DNA from: Artocarpus heterophyllus | Taxonomy: Eukaryota; Streptophyta; Magnoliopsida; Rosales; Moraceae | Reading direction: 5' to 3' | DNA length: 64,000 nucleotides | NCBI GenBank assembly: GCA_025403435.1 | Contig: CM046350.1 | Coordinates: 23,685,661 to 23,749,660, forward strand | Part shown: positions 23,028-34,180 of the stretch, in pieces | Layout: every line of letters starts with the position of its first letter | How positions within the stretch are numbered: the first letter of the stretch is position 1 | Notes under the pieces: generated by a model | What the model saw: the letters and a program-made list of their open reading frames with translations, nothing else | The model's database searches: none | Told to the model about the DNA's origin: nothing | Translations under genes and position numbers: made by a program

Positions 23028-26000
23028 CTAAGTGAGTAAATACTGCAAATTTCGCATCCCCATAGCTTCCACATGCCTTTCGAAGACTCTCCCAGAAAGT
23101 GTCTTCGTAAATGGATCAGCTAAATTGTCCTCTGACGCGATCTTGCACACCGTGACATGCCCGCTCTCAACGAAGTCCTTTATCACATGATACTTCCGAT
23201 CAATATGCTTACTCTTCTTGTGAAATCTTGGTTCCTTAGCATTAGCTACCGCCGCACTGTTATCACAGTACAGTGATACCGCTTTATCCATACCAGGAAC
23301 TACCTCAAGATCCCCAAGGAACTTGCGGAGCCACACTGCTTCTTTCGAAGCATCACTAGCCGCCACATACTCGGCCTCCATCGTTGAATCCGAAGTGCAA
23401 TCTTGCTTCGCACTTCTCCAACTGATGGCACCGCCACCCAGAGTAAACACAAACCCTGAAGTCGATTTCCTAGAATCCAGGCAGGATTGAAAATCCGAAT
23501 CAGTGTATCCTAGAGGAGTTAAATCCTCACCCGAATACACAAGCATATACCCTCGAGTCCTTCTTAGGTACTTGAAAATATGCTTTACCGCAACCCAATG
23601 GTTCGGTCCTGGATCCGCCTGAAATCGACTCACAATCCCGACCGCATAGCTAATATCCGGTCGAGTGCAAAGCATGGCATACATGAGACTACCCACTGCC
23701 GAAGCATAAGGCACCTTCTTCATGTATTCTCTTTCTTCATAAGACTTTGGAGAGTCTTTCTTAGAAAGAGTAATTCCAGACCTAGATGGTTGCCCACCTT
23801 TCTTGGAATCCTGCATTGCAAACCTCCTGAGAATTTTATCTATGTAGCAGGCCTGTGACAAAGCTATCATTTTGTTCTTCCTATCCCGCAAGATCTGGAT
23901 ACCGAGAACAAAATTAGCCTCACCCAAGTCCTTCATGTCAAACTGCTTGGTCAACCATAATTTGACCGATGACAACGCCCCAACGTCATTGCCAATTAGC
24001 AGAATGTCATCTACATAGAGTAGTAGAAAAACCACCTTCCCATTCTTAATGTGTTTGTAAACACATGGTTCATCCACATTTTGTGAGAACCCATAAGTCT
24101 TGATCACTTGATCAAATCTTATGTTCCAAGAACGAGAAGCCTGCTTAAGTCCATAAATAGACTTTAGCAACTTACAAACCTTACCCTCTTGACCCGCGAC
24201 CTTGAATCCGTCTGGTTGTTCCATATAAATGGACTCATCAAGATAGCCATTTAGAAAAGCCGTCTTGACATCCATCTGCCAAATCTCGTAGTCGAGAGCG
24301 GCAGCTATGGACAAGAGAATCCGGATGGACTTAAGCATGGCTACAGGCGAAAAGGTTTCCTCATAATCGATTCCTTCCTTTTGCGTATAACCCTTAGCTA
24401 CCAGTCTAGCCTTAAAGGTTTCGACCTTTCCATCCACTCCTCTTTTCCTCTTGTAGATCCACTTACACCCTATGGGTTTTACCCCTTCGGGAAGATCCAC
24501 AAGCTCCCAGACCCGATTAGTCTCCATAGACTTCATCTCAATGTTCATGGCCTCTGTCCAGAGTCTTGAATCAACATCCTCCATAGCTTCTGCGTAAGTA
24601 TAAGGATCCCTGTCATGTTCATCCGGTTCAGCCAAAAAGACCTCCCCATTGAACATATACCTCTCAGGTTGACGCCCGATCCTCCCACTACGCCGAAGCC
24701 CCTGAGATTGTTGTTCAGGTTTGTTTGGTTTTTCTACACCGATCGGAATGGTTTCGTTCGGAACCTCCGGAGTAAACGGATTACCCCTCAACTCCTCAAG
24801 CACCACTTTGCTTTGAGGTTTAAAGTCGTTCATGTAACTCTCCTCAAGGAAAGTTGCATTAGTTGAAACCACGACTTTATTTTCCTTTGGGTTATAAAAA
24901 TAACCCCCTTTAGTCCCTTTTGGATATCCTACAAACACGCAAACTTCTGAACGTGCTTCCAACTTATTCGGATCCTTAAACAGGACATGAGCTGGACATC
25001 CCCATATGCGAATATGGTTTAAGGATGTCTTCCGTCTTGTCCACAACTCGTGAGGAGTTTTAGGGACCGATTTTGAAGGCACATTGTTCAAAAGATAACA
25101 TGCGGTTTGTAGTGCATATCCCCAAAAGGATAAAGGCAATGATGAATAACTCATCATGGACCGAATCATGTCCAACAAAGTCCTATTCCTTCTCTCCGCT
25201 ACGCCATTCTGCTGCGGAGTGCCCGGCGCAGTCAAATGGGATAAAATCCCATTCTCTAACAAGTGTCCCAAGAACTCATCAGAAAGGTATTCCCCACCTC
25301 GATCAGATCGAAGTGCCTTTATGGGTCTACCCAATTGCTTTTCCACTTCAGCCCGAAACTCCCTGAACTTATCATAAGTTTCGCTTTTGTGGTGCATTAG
25401 GTACACATACCCATATCTTGAGTAATCGTCAATAAAAGTGACGAAGTACTCATACCCTCCTCGTGCCCGGATGTTCATCGGTCCGCAAACATCACTATGC
25501 ACAAGTTCTAGAACCCCTTCGGCCCTATTGCCCTTAGACCCGTATGGTCTTTTGGTCATTTTACCCTCCAAACAAGACTCACATTGAGGTATAGATTCCA
25601 CCTTTAAGTGACTTAAAGGTCCATCCCTTACCAACCTTTGAATCCTATTCAGGTTAATATGGCCAAGGCGCAAATGCCAAAGATAAGTCTTATTAGAGTG
25701 AGAAGTTTTAAGTCTTTTTGAGTCATTATCATTTATCTCAGCATTAAGCAATAAGTCCATCTTAGGTTTGATAAAATATAGATTATTTTGCATCCATCCA
25801 GAACAGATAAAAGATTTGTTTTTACGAATCACCACTTTTTCATTAAAAGATACCACGTAGGAGTCTTTAAATAAAGAAGATACAGAAATTAAATTCCTTT
25901 TAAATTTAGGAACATAAAAACAATCTCGCAAAATTAAACTCCTATAATTATCAAAATAAAGATGGACATCTCCCACTGCTTCCGCTGAGACCAAGGATCC

Positions 26001-26981
26001 ATCGCCCATCCGAAGCGTTAAGTCTTCACGAAGTAGACTTCTCGTTTCTTTGAATCCCTGCAGAGAAACACAAACATGATTAGTTGCACCAGAATCTATG
26101 ACCCAAATGTCACTGGATTCCTCAACCAAACAAGTTTCTAAATATAGAAGATCACACCTACCTCCCTTGGAAAGGAAGTCCTTGCAATGCTTCTTTATAT
26201 GCCCGACCTTACCACAGAAGAAGCACTTAAGCTTCTTTGGGTTCTTCTTCTTCTTCTTCTTGCTCTTGGTAGCAATAGGAATAGAAGACTTCCCACTCTT
26301 GGCCCGTTGTTTCTTTCCATTCCCAGAGTTAGGATTGGAACCAGAAGCAGCTACCATATTGGCCTCTCCACCAGCAGGAGACTCCCTGATCAGCAGTTCA
26401 AACTCCTGTAACTGTTTCATCAATTCTGTTAAGGTCATATCCCGTCTATTGCTCAAATTAAAAGTAGCTCTAAACGGAATAAATTCCTTAGACAGAGTCT
26501 CAAAGACCATAGTCATCTGAGTTTCAGCATCGATGTCGGCTCCATTGGTTTGAGCCTCAGCGAGGTAACCCATGACCAACATCATGTGCTCCTTTACAGA
26601 TGTCCCCGGTCTCTGTCTACAGTTTAAGAGTTTCCGAAGCGCCCCTTGCCGCTTTGTTATGGCCTGGCCTCCAAACATATCCTCAAGATTATCCAAGATC
26701 TGCTTCGCAGTCTCATAATCCTGATGTTGAGCCTGCAGCACGTTATTCATGCTAGCCATAACATAGCAGCGGGCCTGATCATTAGCATCTTTCCAGCGTT
26801 CGTACGCTTGGAATTGCTCATTACTTGAGTCTCCCGTAGGCTCGGGAGGACAAGGAGTTGTCAGTACATACTTCAGTTTCTCAAAGGATAGGACGATGTC
26901 CAGGTTCCGTTTCCAATCATTATAGTTCTCACCGGTCAATTGGTTTTTGTCAAGTATCGATGATAAAGCGTTTTTAGACAT
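23028..26981 (-). CDS. Ty1/copia Gag-Pol polyprotein (1317 aa, open)
   Basis: Makes the coat protein and enzymes for copying the element through RNA. Domains in order: Gag about 1-250; zinc knuckle [14 protein letters not shown] 253-266; aspartic protease DSGAT 296-300; integrase with H436/H441/C467/C470 and catalytic D497, D560, E596 (35 residues between the last two); reverse transcriptase about 830-1070 with D904 and YVDD 989-992; RNase H with D1161, E1202 or E1204, and D1240. The order protease-integrase-RT-RNase H defines Ty1/copia. The frame stays open 24 codons further upstream to 27053, but MSKNAL at 26981 matches the Gag start of the decayed relative and of known plant copia Gags. 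No frameshift, stop or missing catalytic residue was seen, so it may be active. Confidence 0.95.
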   Translation of the reverse strand: MSKNALSSILDKNQLTGENYNDWKRNLDIVLSFEKLKYVLTTPCPPEPTGDSSNEQFQAYERWKDANDQARCYVMASMNNVLQAQHQDYETAKQILDNLEDMFGGQAITKRQGALRKLLNCRQRPGTSVKEHMMLVMGYLAEAQTNGADIDAETQMTMVFETLSKEFIPFRATFNLSNRRDMTLTELMKQLQEFELLIRESPAGGEANMVAASGSNPNSGNGKKQRAKSGKSSIPIATKSKKKKKKNPKKLKCFFCGKVGHIKKHCKDFLSKGGRCDLLYLETCLVEESSDIWVIDSGATNHVCVSLQGFKETRSLLREDLTLRMGDGSLVSAEAVGDVHLYFDNYRSLILRDCFYVPKFKRNLISVSSLFKDSYVVSFNEKVVIRKNKSFICSGWMQNNLYFIKPKMDLLLNAEINDNDSKRLKTSHSNKTYLWHLRLGHINLNRIQRLVRDGPLSHLKVESIPQCESCLEGKMTKRPYGSKGNRAEGVLELVHSDVCGPMNIRARGGYEYFVTFIDDYSRYGYVYLMHHKSETYDKFREFRAEVEKQLGRPIKALRSDRGGEYLSDEFLGHLLENGILSHLTAPGTPQQNGVAERRNRTLLDMIRSMMSYSSLPLSFWGYALQTACYLLNNVPSKSVPKTPHELWTRRKTSLNHIRIWGCPAHVLFKDPNKLEARSEVCVFVGYPKGTKGGYFYNPKENKVVVSTNATFLEESYMNDFKPQSKVVLEELRGNPFTPEVPNETIPIGVEKPNKPEQQSQGLRRSGRIGRQPERYMFNGEVFLAEPDEHDRDPYTYAEAMEDVDSRLWTEAMNIEMKSMETNRVWELVDLPEGVKPIGCKWIYKRKRGVDGKVETFKARLVAKGYTQKEGIDYEETFSPVAMLKSIRILLSIAAALDYEIWQMDVKTAFLNGYLDESIYMEQPDGFKVAGQEGKVCKLLKSIYGLKQASRSWNIRFDQVIKTYGFSQNVDEPCVYKHIKNGKVVFLLLYVDDILLIGNDVGALSSVKLWLTKQFDMKDLGEANFVLGIQILRDRKNKMIALSQACYIDKILRRFAMQDSKKGGQPSRSGITLSKKDSPKSYEEREYMKKVPYASAVGSLMYAMLCTRPDISYAVGIVSRFQADPGPNHWVAVKHIFKYLRRTRGYMLVYSGEDLTPLGYTDSDFQSCLDSRKSTSGFVFTLGGGAISWRSAKQDCTSDSTMEAEYVAASDASKEAVWLRKFLGDLEVVPGMDKAVSLYCDNSAAVANAKEPRFHKKSKHIDRKYHVIKDFVESGHVTVCKIASEDNLADPFTKTLSGRVFERHVEAMGMRNLQYLLT

Positions 26982-27144
26982 TTTGAATCTACAATAAAGA
27001 ATCATATACCAAACATAAGCAAACATATTTAATAATTTAGTAAGATAACACAATCATGTAAAATCATACAAATGTGTTTATGTGTCAAAACCTTGAAAAT
27101 ATCACAACCTTACAACGATAATTCCCAACTCAGAATTCAACAAG

Positions 27145-27450
27145 CTCCTAGGGGAGTCATGCCAAATTCAATCAGGAACACGGATCCCCTCCTGATTAAT
27201 ATATGCCATCCAGGACCCGTATGATCCAGCATATACTAATAATCGTTTCTTTGGCCATTAATTTTATTAACAGAGCTCCTAGGGGAGGTTAATAATAAAA
27301 TTAACGTGAGTGTATAACCACCGTTTCAATATTTTATTCATGATTTATAATCACCACCTAGGGGTGTGCAACCATAAATCATACTAAAATACCTTATCCT
27401 TTTAGAGATCCAATCTGGTACATGATAGAAATCCCTTCCTAGGGGTTGGG
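27145..27450. repeat. Four CCTAGG-centred palindromes in leader
   Basis: CTCCTAGGGGAG occurs at 27145-27156 and 27276-27287, CACCTAGGGGTG at 27355-27366, and CCCTTCCTAGGGGTTGGG near 27433-27450. Each can form a short stem. Counterparts remain in the decayed leader near 5100, 5265 and 5395. Confidence 0.65.
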
Positions 27451-27948
27451 ACCATCATGTTCTTCCTATGGACCAACGATGGAGGCCTTAGGTTCTCTCG
27501 TCGAAAACCTTCTCCCACTCAATCTTTTGAAGTCAAGGTTTTATTTTAAAATTATGCATGAACAATTTTAATATGAGCGGCACTCCCTATTCTATATGAC
27601 ATGTTATCAATATACATGGTAAATCATATTATAATGCAGACAAGCAAAGCAATCAAGCAAAGCTACAAGCATAATAATAATAACCGTAATATTATGGTTC
27701 CACCCTAGAGAATAGAAAAAATAAGATTACAAGAGAATAATCGAGACATTTATCGATTCTTCATCCTTGAATCCTCAAGCTGTATCCTTCTTCATGTAAT
27801 ATCCATCTTCAAGTCCTCAATCCCGTATGAATCGAACACTTCATATTTCCGGTCGTATCCAAATTTAATGTTTCTCAGAATCGTCCCAAAAATAAAATTA
27901 AAACTGCACCAAAAATTGCACCTTTTCTGGACACCTGGATGCTCTCTG

Positions 27949-28131
27949 TCGGCAGGCCGATCTAGGTGATCGGTCTGCCGATCATGGTGGTTCGGCCTGC
28001 CGAACATGAAGGTTCGGCCTGCCGGCAGAGCACCAAAATTTCTGCCCCACTGTCGGCCTGCCGGACCGTACGTCCGGCCTGCCGGTCTGTGACCTTCGGC
28101 CTGCCGAACTGTGAGGTCCGGCATGCCGACC
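27949..28131. repeat. Eight-unit GC-rich inverted-repeat array, leader
   Basis: About eight units share the core GGCCTGCC (or GGCAGGCC) with complementary outer arms, for example TTCGGCCTGCCGAA and GTCCGGCATGCCGAC. Arm sequences vary between units but stay paired (TCGG/CCGA, TTCGG/CCGAA, GTCCGG), which suggests that pairing, not primary sequence, is kept. The unit type matches the LTR array. Confidence 0.75.
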
Positions 28132-28622
28132 GAGCAGAAAACCCTCAATCCAGAAAATACAATTTTAATGCAATTCATCAATTTTATTTTCAACAATTCA
28201 AAAACATAAAATTAGAGACTCAGGAAATACCTGGAGGCGCCATCATCTATCTTCAAGATCCGACTTCTCGTTCCGTCTTCTCCGAATAATTATTTAATTA
28301 CAAAATTCTTACAAATTAAATAATAATTCCTAGACGGAGATGATAGTCCGCCATCTAATTACATGAAAAACTTAGATACACATTCTAACCTCTAAGGAAC
28401 CATAACCGGTATTAATTAATTAATAAATAATTAAACAACAATTTAATCAACCATAATTAATTAATAAACATTCACCACATAATCCATGACAACATATATA
28501 TTATATAGAAACCTAGAGTGCCATCTCTCTATAAAATTCAATTCAAGCATTGGAGAGATTAAGATCACAAAATTTATGCATATAACATGATCACAAACTT
28601 GCAAATTTATGTAAAAACCTCG

Positions 28623-28634
28623 GCTCTGATACCA
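28623..28634 (-). other. Primer binding site (initiator tRNA-Met)
   Basis: Reads TGGTATCAGAGC on the - strand, two bases inside the 5' LTR. It is complementary to the 3' end of plant initiator methionine tRNA, the usual copia primer. Confidence 0.92.
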
Positions 28635-28636
28635 AT

Positions 28637-30669
28637 TGATGGAAACAAAGTGCGCAGCGGAATTTTTAAAATTTTTTCATCAGAGTATTTTCCAAAATAC
28701 AAGTATGACATGTTATATGTATAAATTAAACAGATCTTACTAACCTCAGTGTGCCGAAGAACCTCCGCGACCTGTGTAGAGAAGTAACGTTCCAGAAGAG
28801 CCTCAACCAACTGGTCTTCTTTGCTATTCTCTATCCACAACCGGAGTGAGTGTGGGCTCACACGTACAGCTCTTCCACCGGTGACTCTCCTTCCAACCAA
28901 TAGAGAGAACCCAAAGCTAGTGTTCGTGATTTGTGAACAAAAGCTCTCAGGGAGTTTTCAGATGCTCACTAGAAGAGTATCACTCTTAATCTCTCAAATT
29001 GATCTGAGTAAATCATTAGACTCACTCCCTTTTTATACCTATTGGTCCTTGGGGTCAGTCCATATCAGATTAGGTCTCAAAAATCGAAACAGAATCAAGT
29101 TCGGATCAATATCTGATAAGATACGCGTGAAAAACGCGTAATCTTAGCTGTCGCGGTCGGCATGCCGAACTGTGAGATAGGCAGGCCGAACTGGCCAGTT
29201 CGGCAGGCCGAACTTTCTGATCGGCAGGCCGAACTGCCGAGAAAAAATCTCCGCGAATCTTTTATTTTCCACCCGAGATTCTAAAGGATAAAGTCTCAGT
29301 TTTGATTCAAATAGCCCAATAGAAAAGATATCTGATCAAAACAAACTCTATCAAGATAATCTCTAAGAAAATAAATCAATTCAAATAATTCTACAAGTTT
29401 ATCTTGTTCTAATTGTCCAAAATTAAAACAACCGATAAACAGACAAGAATTATCCGAACGCCATAATTCAACAAGTTCATCTTGAACTAATTTCTTACAA
29501 AATTAATTCAACCGATAAACAGACATGAATTATTTGATTCTTATAAATTTTAAACCAATCTGATAAATCCGACATAAGTCACCAATTATTGGAAAAGCAT
29601 GCCGTGTCGTTACAGGATTTTGTGAGCTAGCAAAGGGGACCAAAATGGACCTATAAAGTTCAAGCTCATGATAATTATGAAACCCAATATCCCAGATATA
29701 CATTTCACAATTATCAACTCCAACGCTACTCCACTAAAAGCTTGGAGCTGCACTCTCGAACTTTACAGAATTACGAAGCTCGTGTAGCTAAGTCTCCATG
29801 ACATATCATAGTGTATCGCATCCCCATATGATCATCCATAATCGGCTTAAGGACAAGTTCTGTCTTACCTTCCCGATTATTTTTATCTTACGTTCCATTG
29901 TCTCACCATTAGAAAACTTACCATCCAAAGATAGTATACCATTCGGTTACACCTATGTATCCAAATGGTTGAGCGCTCCAGTTTTCCAATTACAGGACAA
30001 CGCATATAAGAGGATATCATTACTCCTAAAGAGGAGCTATGGATTCCATATCTATGAATAACAAGTCTACGCTATCAAGAGTCATGCCTCCAACGTACCG
30101 GCATGCATGCCACTATAGAGATGTGGGAGTCACCCATTGGTACATCAAAAGACACAAGTCGAGACAACGGGCCCATTATTCATCTCAGGATTAAGATACA
30201 ATACAAACGACTGTCTAAAGTGAATCGATTTGCCAAGACAGAATTATTAATCCAAATCAATTCACTTTATGTCCCGATCCAACACATCGTCACCTATGAC
30301 AACGCGCCAATGTTTCTATTCACGGAGTCCAACTCCGATGGCCAAGACAAACCATCTCCCAAAAGGGATATAGACAACATAACAATCTTTTCATGAATAA
30401 AGCGCCCAACTTTATTCCCTCGATTGCGGATCATATATTTTAGACCATCACCTTAAGAGTCGTGTCTACCGCATAATCATCCCATCATATGCCCAACTCT
30501 TAAGGTTTAGACTGACAGTCTCAGACTACTGTTTGCTTATCATACATTCAACGAATATGAACGTAAAGAGGACAATATTTGGTATATATAAATGAATAAA
30601 TTCTTTATTGATAAAAATGTCTCCAAAAACGTATTACATTTTTACTCCTTAGAGCATACATGTCTAACA
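28637..30669 (-). repeat. 5' LTR of young copia element
   Basis: 2033 bases, the same length as 20981-23013, with one difference noticed. It supplies the element's promoter: TATA at 29028-29037, CGCG boxes at 29123-29139 and the GC-rich array at 29156-29241. Confidence 0.96.
29028..29037 (-). promoter_or_regulatory. TATA box in 5' LTR
   Basis: TATAAAAAGG on the - strand in the LTR that would drive transcription of the whole element. Transcription should begin about 30 bases downstream, near 28998; this is inferred. Confidence 0.6.
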
Positions 30670-30674
30670 TCTTC
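30670..30674. repeat. Target site duplication, right copy (tcttc)
   Basis: Exact repeat of 20976-20980, directly after the CTAACA end of the element. Confidence 0.93.
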
Positions 30675-31735
30675 TACTAGAGAAATACGACATAGATAAA
30701 GAATTGGTTCCTCTTGTTATCTCAAATGACATGCTCAAGGAACAATAGTATGTATCACATTTTACAAACTGATATGCTCTTTAATAGATTCTCTACATTC
30801 GTTGTAATATCCAATCAACCAAAGTGGAGAAGTTTGTAGTATTAAGGCTACATATAAAACTACCAAGAAACAAACCCAATGGAGGAAAATATAACTAACA
30901 ACTAAACAAGCAAAGTAAATGCACAAACAAGTCGGGGTAAACACCACATTTATTACAAAGTCAAACCATTTTAAGAAGAAAAATGAAAATTCAACCAATG
31001 ATAACGATAAAAGTTTCTAGCTAAGAAGATGTCCATTAACACATGAAACAACTCTAAAAGATAGGCCACCTAATAAGGAGAGAAACGTCATTTACGTGAT
31101 GCTGAATATTTATGTTGTTTTTGTAGGAGAAAGGAGAGCAGGAAGGATGAATAATTTCTTTTGGAGGGAATTGTAGTTATATGCCTAATTACTAAATTGT
31201 CTATTTTATCATTTTTTAATAATTTCTTTTGGAGGGTAACCAGGTTTTTAAAATTAAGTTGGATGAATGTCTTAGGTCCTCTCTTATATCCCACCAAACA
31301 AGAGATTGACGCTCTCTCCCCACTTCTTTTGCTCCTTCATCTCATCCTCCTGCCAAACACGCTCTAAAAGATTGAGAAAATATTGTTGGTTCCATTGTGC
31401 TTTTGATCTCCAAGGCTTGGATCCATTTATTGTGGAATTAGAATTGCTACAATTGTTGACTTATGGCATAGTTGAAAGCTATGAAAGAATTCTACGGAGT
31501 TGAAACCTAAATTTGGTACAATATTTGAGAATGTATTATTATTCTTTAGGGTTATTTATCTTTTTGTATTATGTATTTTAGGTTTATTATAAAGTAGCCC
31601 ACTTTATTTTGGGCTTTTATTTCATCTAATGTATACCTTCACTTTAGTTTTAATACTCAAATTTATACATTTTCTCTATCAACCGCCAATTTTGACCCAA
31701 AAAACCTAGAATACCCTTGATGTATTGCCCAAAAT
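30675..31735. other. Intergenic DNA, no gene recognised
   Basis: AT-rich. The phrase 'aataatttcttttggaggg' occurs twice (31150-31168 and about 31218-31236), and 31310-31365 has an end-like 'cctgccaaacacgctct'; together these hint at an old small DNA transposon whose borders I could not fix. The small open frames look random. Confidence 0.4.
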
Positions 31736-32516
31736 TAGGGATGGTAATATGGGTTGCGACACGACGACACGACACGAACCCGACATAAATTTTTCCAGGT
31801 TAGTGTCAAAAAAATTAACCCGGGTTAGTTTAGAGTCAACCCTAAACTGACCTGTCCAAATAGGTCGGATTTGGGTCAACCTTTCTAACTCTAAACTGAC
31901 CTAAAATTGACCCGCTTATATTTATTTAGATATTTTTTGTTTTGTTATTATATATCAGATCAAATATAGACAATAGTATAACCCTAAACATCAAAACCCT
32001 ACCTCTCACTTTGGAAGACAAATCAATTCTGTTATCCTATCCTTGCTATAATGGCTTGTGACGTTTTAAGCATTTCGGTATCAACAGTTGCATCATAATT
32101 TACATTTAGTAATAGTATCAATAGTTGTTGTGATGGCTCGTGATATGTTTTGAACTTTTGCATGTTTTTTAAATTTTAGGACTGGATTTTTTTATTGTTG
32201 TGGTATGAAACTCGTTTAATTTTATGTTTGTTTTTATGCTATATCTATATCTATGTATATATTAGTGTAGGCAGGTCATAGGTGGGTTGCGGGTCAAATA
32301 TGAGTCACGGGTCATTTTTTTTGACATTGTGCATAAGGAACAGGTTGGTATGGGTAGGGTCGTGTTCGTGTTAATCCATACCAAAACAGGTCGTGTTAGG
32401 GTTGAGAATTTTCAACCCGTTCATGTCATGAATCGGGTCAGTGTCAACCTAATTTTTGTAAAAATTGACCCCAGCCCGACACTAACCTAACCCGTTGACC
32501 CGATTTGTCACCCCTA
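31736..32516. mobile_element. Non-autonomous hAT-like element (781 bp)
   Basis: Ends are TAGGGATGG on the left and, reverse-complemented, TAGGGGTGA on the right. They are followed by sub-terminal stretches rich in GGGT/GACACGA words typical of plant hAT relatives. The flanks CCCAAAAT (31728-31735) and CCCGAAAT (32517-32524) match at 7 of 8 bases, the hAT target duplication length. No transposase frame is present, so movement would need an enzyme from elsewhere. Confidence 0.75.
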
Positions 32517-32524
32517 CCCGAAAT

Positions 32525-34180
32525 ATTTCTCTAAACGCAATCGCTTGTAGCACAGTAAGGGCAGTAGTATCTACAAGGAGGTAGGAATTTAAAAGATTGA
32601 TAATTTAACGGTTTAAAAAGACAAAATTTTTACAAAATTTAAAAGTAAATATTTTTATCAAATTTTAAACAAGATTTTAAAACATAAAATTTAGACGGCA
32701 AAGCTTTGAGAATCTTTTGTATATTTCGTAACAAGTATGGAATTTAACTCTAATTATAAATTATCTAAGGTATTTGACTTATTAAATCTTTTTCTATCAA
32801 TAACAAGCATAATTATTGTTTCTATAAGTTAACTTAAAGCGACAATATAGCAAGCTATAATGTAGTAAAAGTTTTTCTATAAAAAGGAGTAAAATAACCA
32901 CCTTTCACTAGTAATTGGGTGCACTATTATGAAAATTATAATCATTGTCACTGCGATTATAATTAATATAATTTTAAGATAAAATAACAAATCAAAATTA
33001 ATATATTTAAATGGAATAAATTTTTGCGTTAATTTTGACAACACCTCGTCTTATAAAATATCTAAAATCAATAATATAACAAGTCATACTATAGTAAAAG
33101 ATATTCCATAAAATTAAGCACTATTTTATTAGTATTAATATTAATTATGCAACACAATTAAATTACATAAAAAAGCATGACTGAATTTATGTAAAAATTA
33201 GAAGCATAACAATATTAACAATAATTTTTAAAAACATAGAAAATATAATTTATTCTATAACAATATAAACATTATAACACAGATATATATTTAAAAACAA
33301 GATCATCTTTCTGCTTCACTAGATTTTCTACATTAATTTAAGCATTATTTTATTATTTAAAGTCAGGTTGGAGGAGTGCTCTAGTAGCATCTCCTTTTAA
33401 AAGGAGAATTGCTAAGCTTAAGGCTCAGCTTTTTAAAAAAATTAAGAAGGAATGACGGGGGATGCTAGAAATGGAGAAATGCACCTTTTTAAAATTCACT
33501 ATTTAGATTATTTATTAATATTTATAATATTTTTATTTATTATATATTATATATTATATTATTATTATTACAACTTGTTTTTCAAGTTGCAGCTTAACTT
33601 GTAGCATGCAAGTTGAATTTTTTTATGTCATACTGATGCAGCGCTAATGCAAGTACTATTTGATTTATTTGCCCTATCTGTGCCGTTTTGCTCAGTTTTT
33701 CCTCCAGATTTCATATCTAAAAAAAAACAAACACACTAAAAATAATTTATAAAAAAAAAAAACTAAAAGCGCATAAAAATTTACTAATATAAAAATATGG
33801 TATAGAGCTAAATCGGTTATTTAGAAAACACTACTTAAGACATAAAAATATTTTTAAAAATTACTAAAAATGTATTACAATATATTTCTAAACTAAAAAC
33901 ATACTACAAAACTTATTAAAATTGAAAATAAAATTACAACACCAAAATTAGCGGTTTTTACCGATTGGACACAAAATAAATATTTAACACATAGAAACGA
34001 CTCTAAAATTACGAAAAATATACTTAAACATAAAAACACACTAAAAACACATATTTAAACACATTTTCACACCGAGATACTAAAACAACATAAAACATAA
34101 AAATGATACTAATTAGAAGATTTAACAATAAATAAAAGCATAAAATAAATTATTTTTAACTTTAAGAAATGTATACTTTT
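32525..34180. other. AT-rich spacer, no gene recognised
   Basis: Very AT-rich, with short tandem TATTATA and ATTATT runs near 33530-33570 and many scattered A runs. No coding region, RNA gene or clear transposon border is seen. Confidence 0.5.

Larger units (their letters stand above)
26982..28622 (-). other. Untranslated leader of young copia element
   Basis: A 1.64-kb leader between the primer binding site and Gag. It contains an eight-unit GC-rich inverted-repeat array (27949-28131) and four CCTAGG-centred stems (27145-27450). The 134-codon open frame at 27792-28196 is a by-product of the GC-rich array, not a likely protein. A splice-acceptor-like TTTATTGTAG ends about 10 bases before the Gag ATG. 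Confidence 0.7.
20981..30669 (-). mobile_element. Young, apparently intact Ty1/copia retrotransposon (9689 bp)
   Basis: A complete element on the - strand. It has two 2033-bp LTRs (28637-30669 upstream, 20981-23013 downstream in its own sense), TG...CA ends, a tRNA-iMet primer binding site and a polypurine tract. It also has a long leader, one open Gag-Pol frame and an exact 5-bp target duplication (tcttc). By eye I found one mismatch between the LTRs (T at about 21314 against G at about 28970). At a commonly used plant rate of 1.3e-8 per site per year, one change in 2033 means roughly 19,000 years. It is related to the decayed copies at 2007-11509 and 40985-43760. Its copia lineage was not settled. 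Confidence 0.96.

Noticed and set aside
26982..27053. Upstream extension of Gag-Pol to 27053
   Set aside because: The extra 24 residues include a hydrophobic leader-like stretch arising from the untranslated leader; the related element starts at the MSKNAL methionine.
27792..28196. 134-codon open frame in the copia leader (- strand)
   Set aside because: It lies across the GC-rich inverted-repeat array, its residues mirror the repeat unit, and it has no known domain.
28623..28634. tRNA-like match
   Set aside because: It is complementary to a tRNA 3' end and acts as a primer binding site; no tRNA gene fold is present.
20981..30669. Endogenous virus
   Set aside because: Domain order protease-integrase-RT-RNase H, LTRs and lack of movement, envelope or aphid-transmission genes make it a Ty1/copia retrotransposon.
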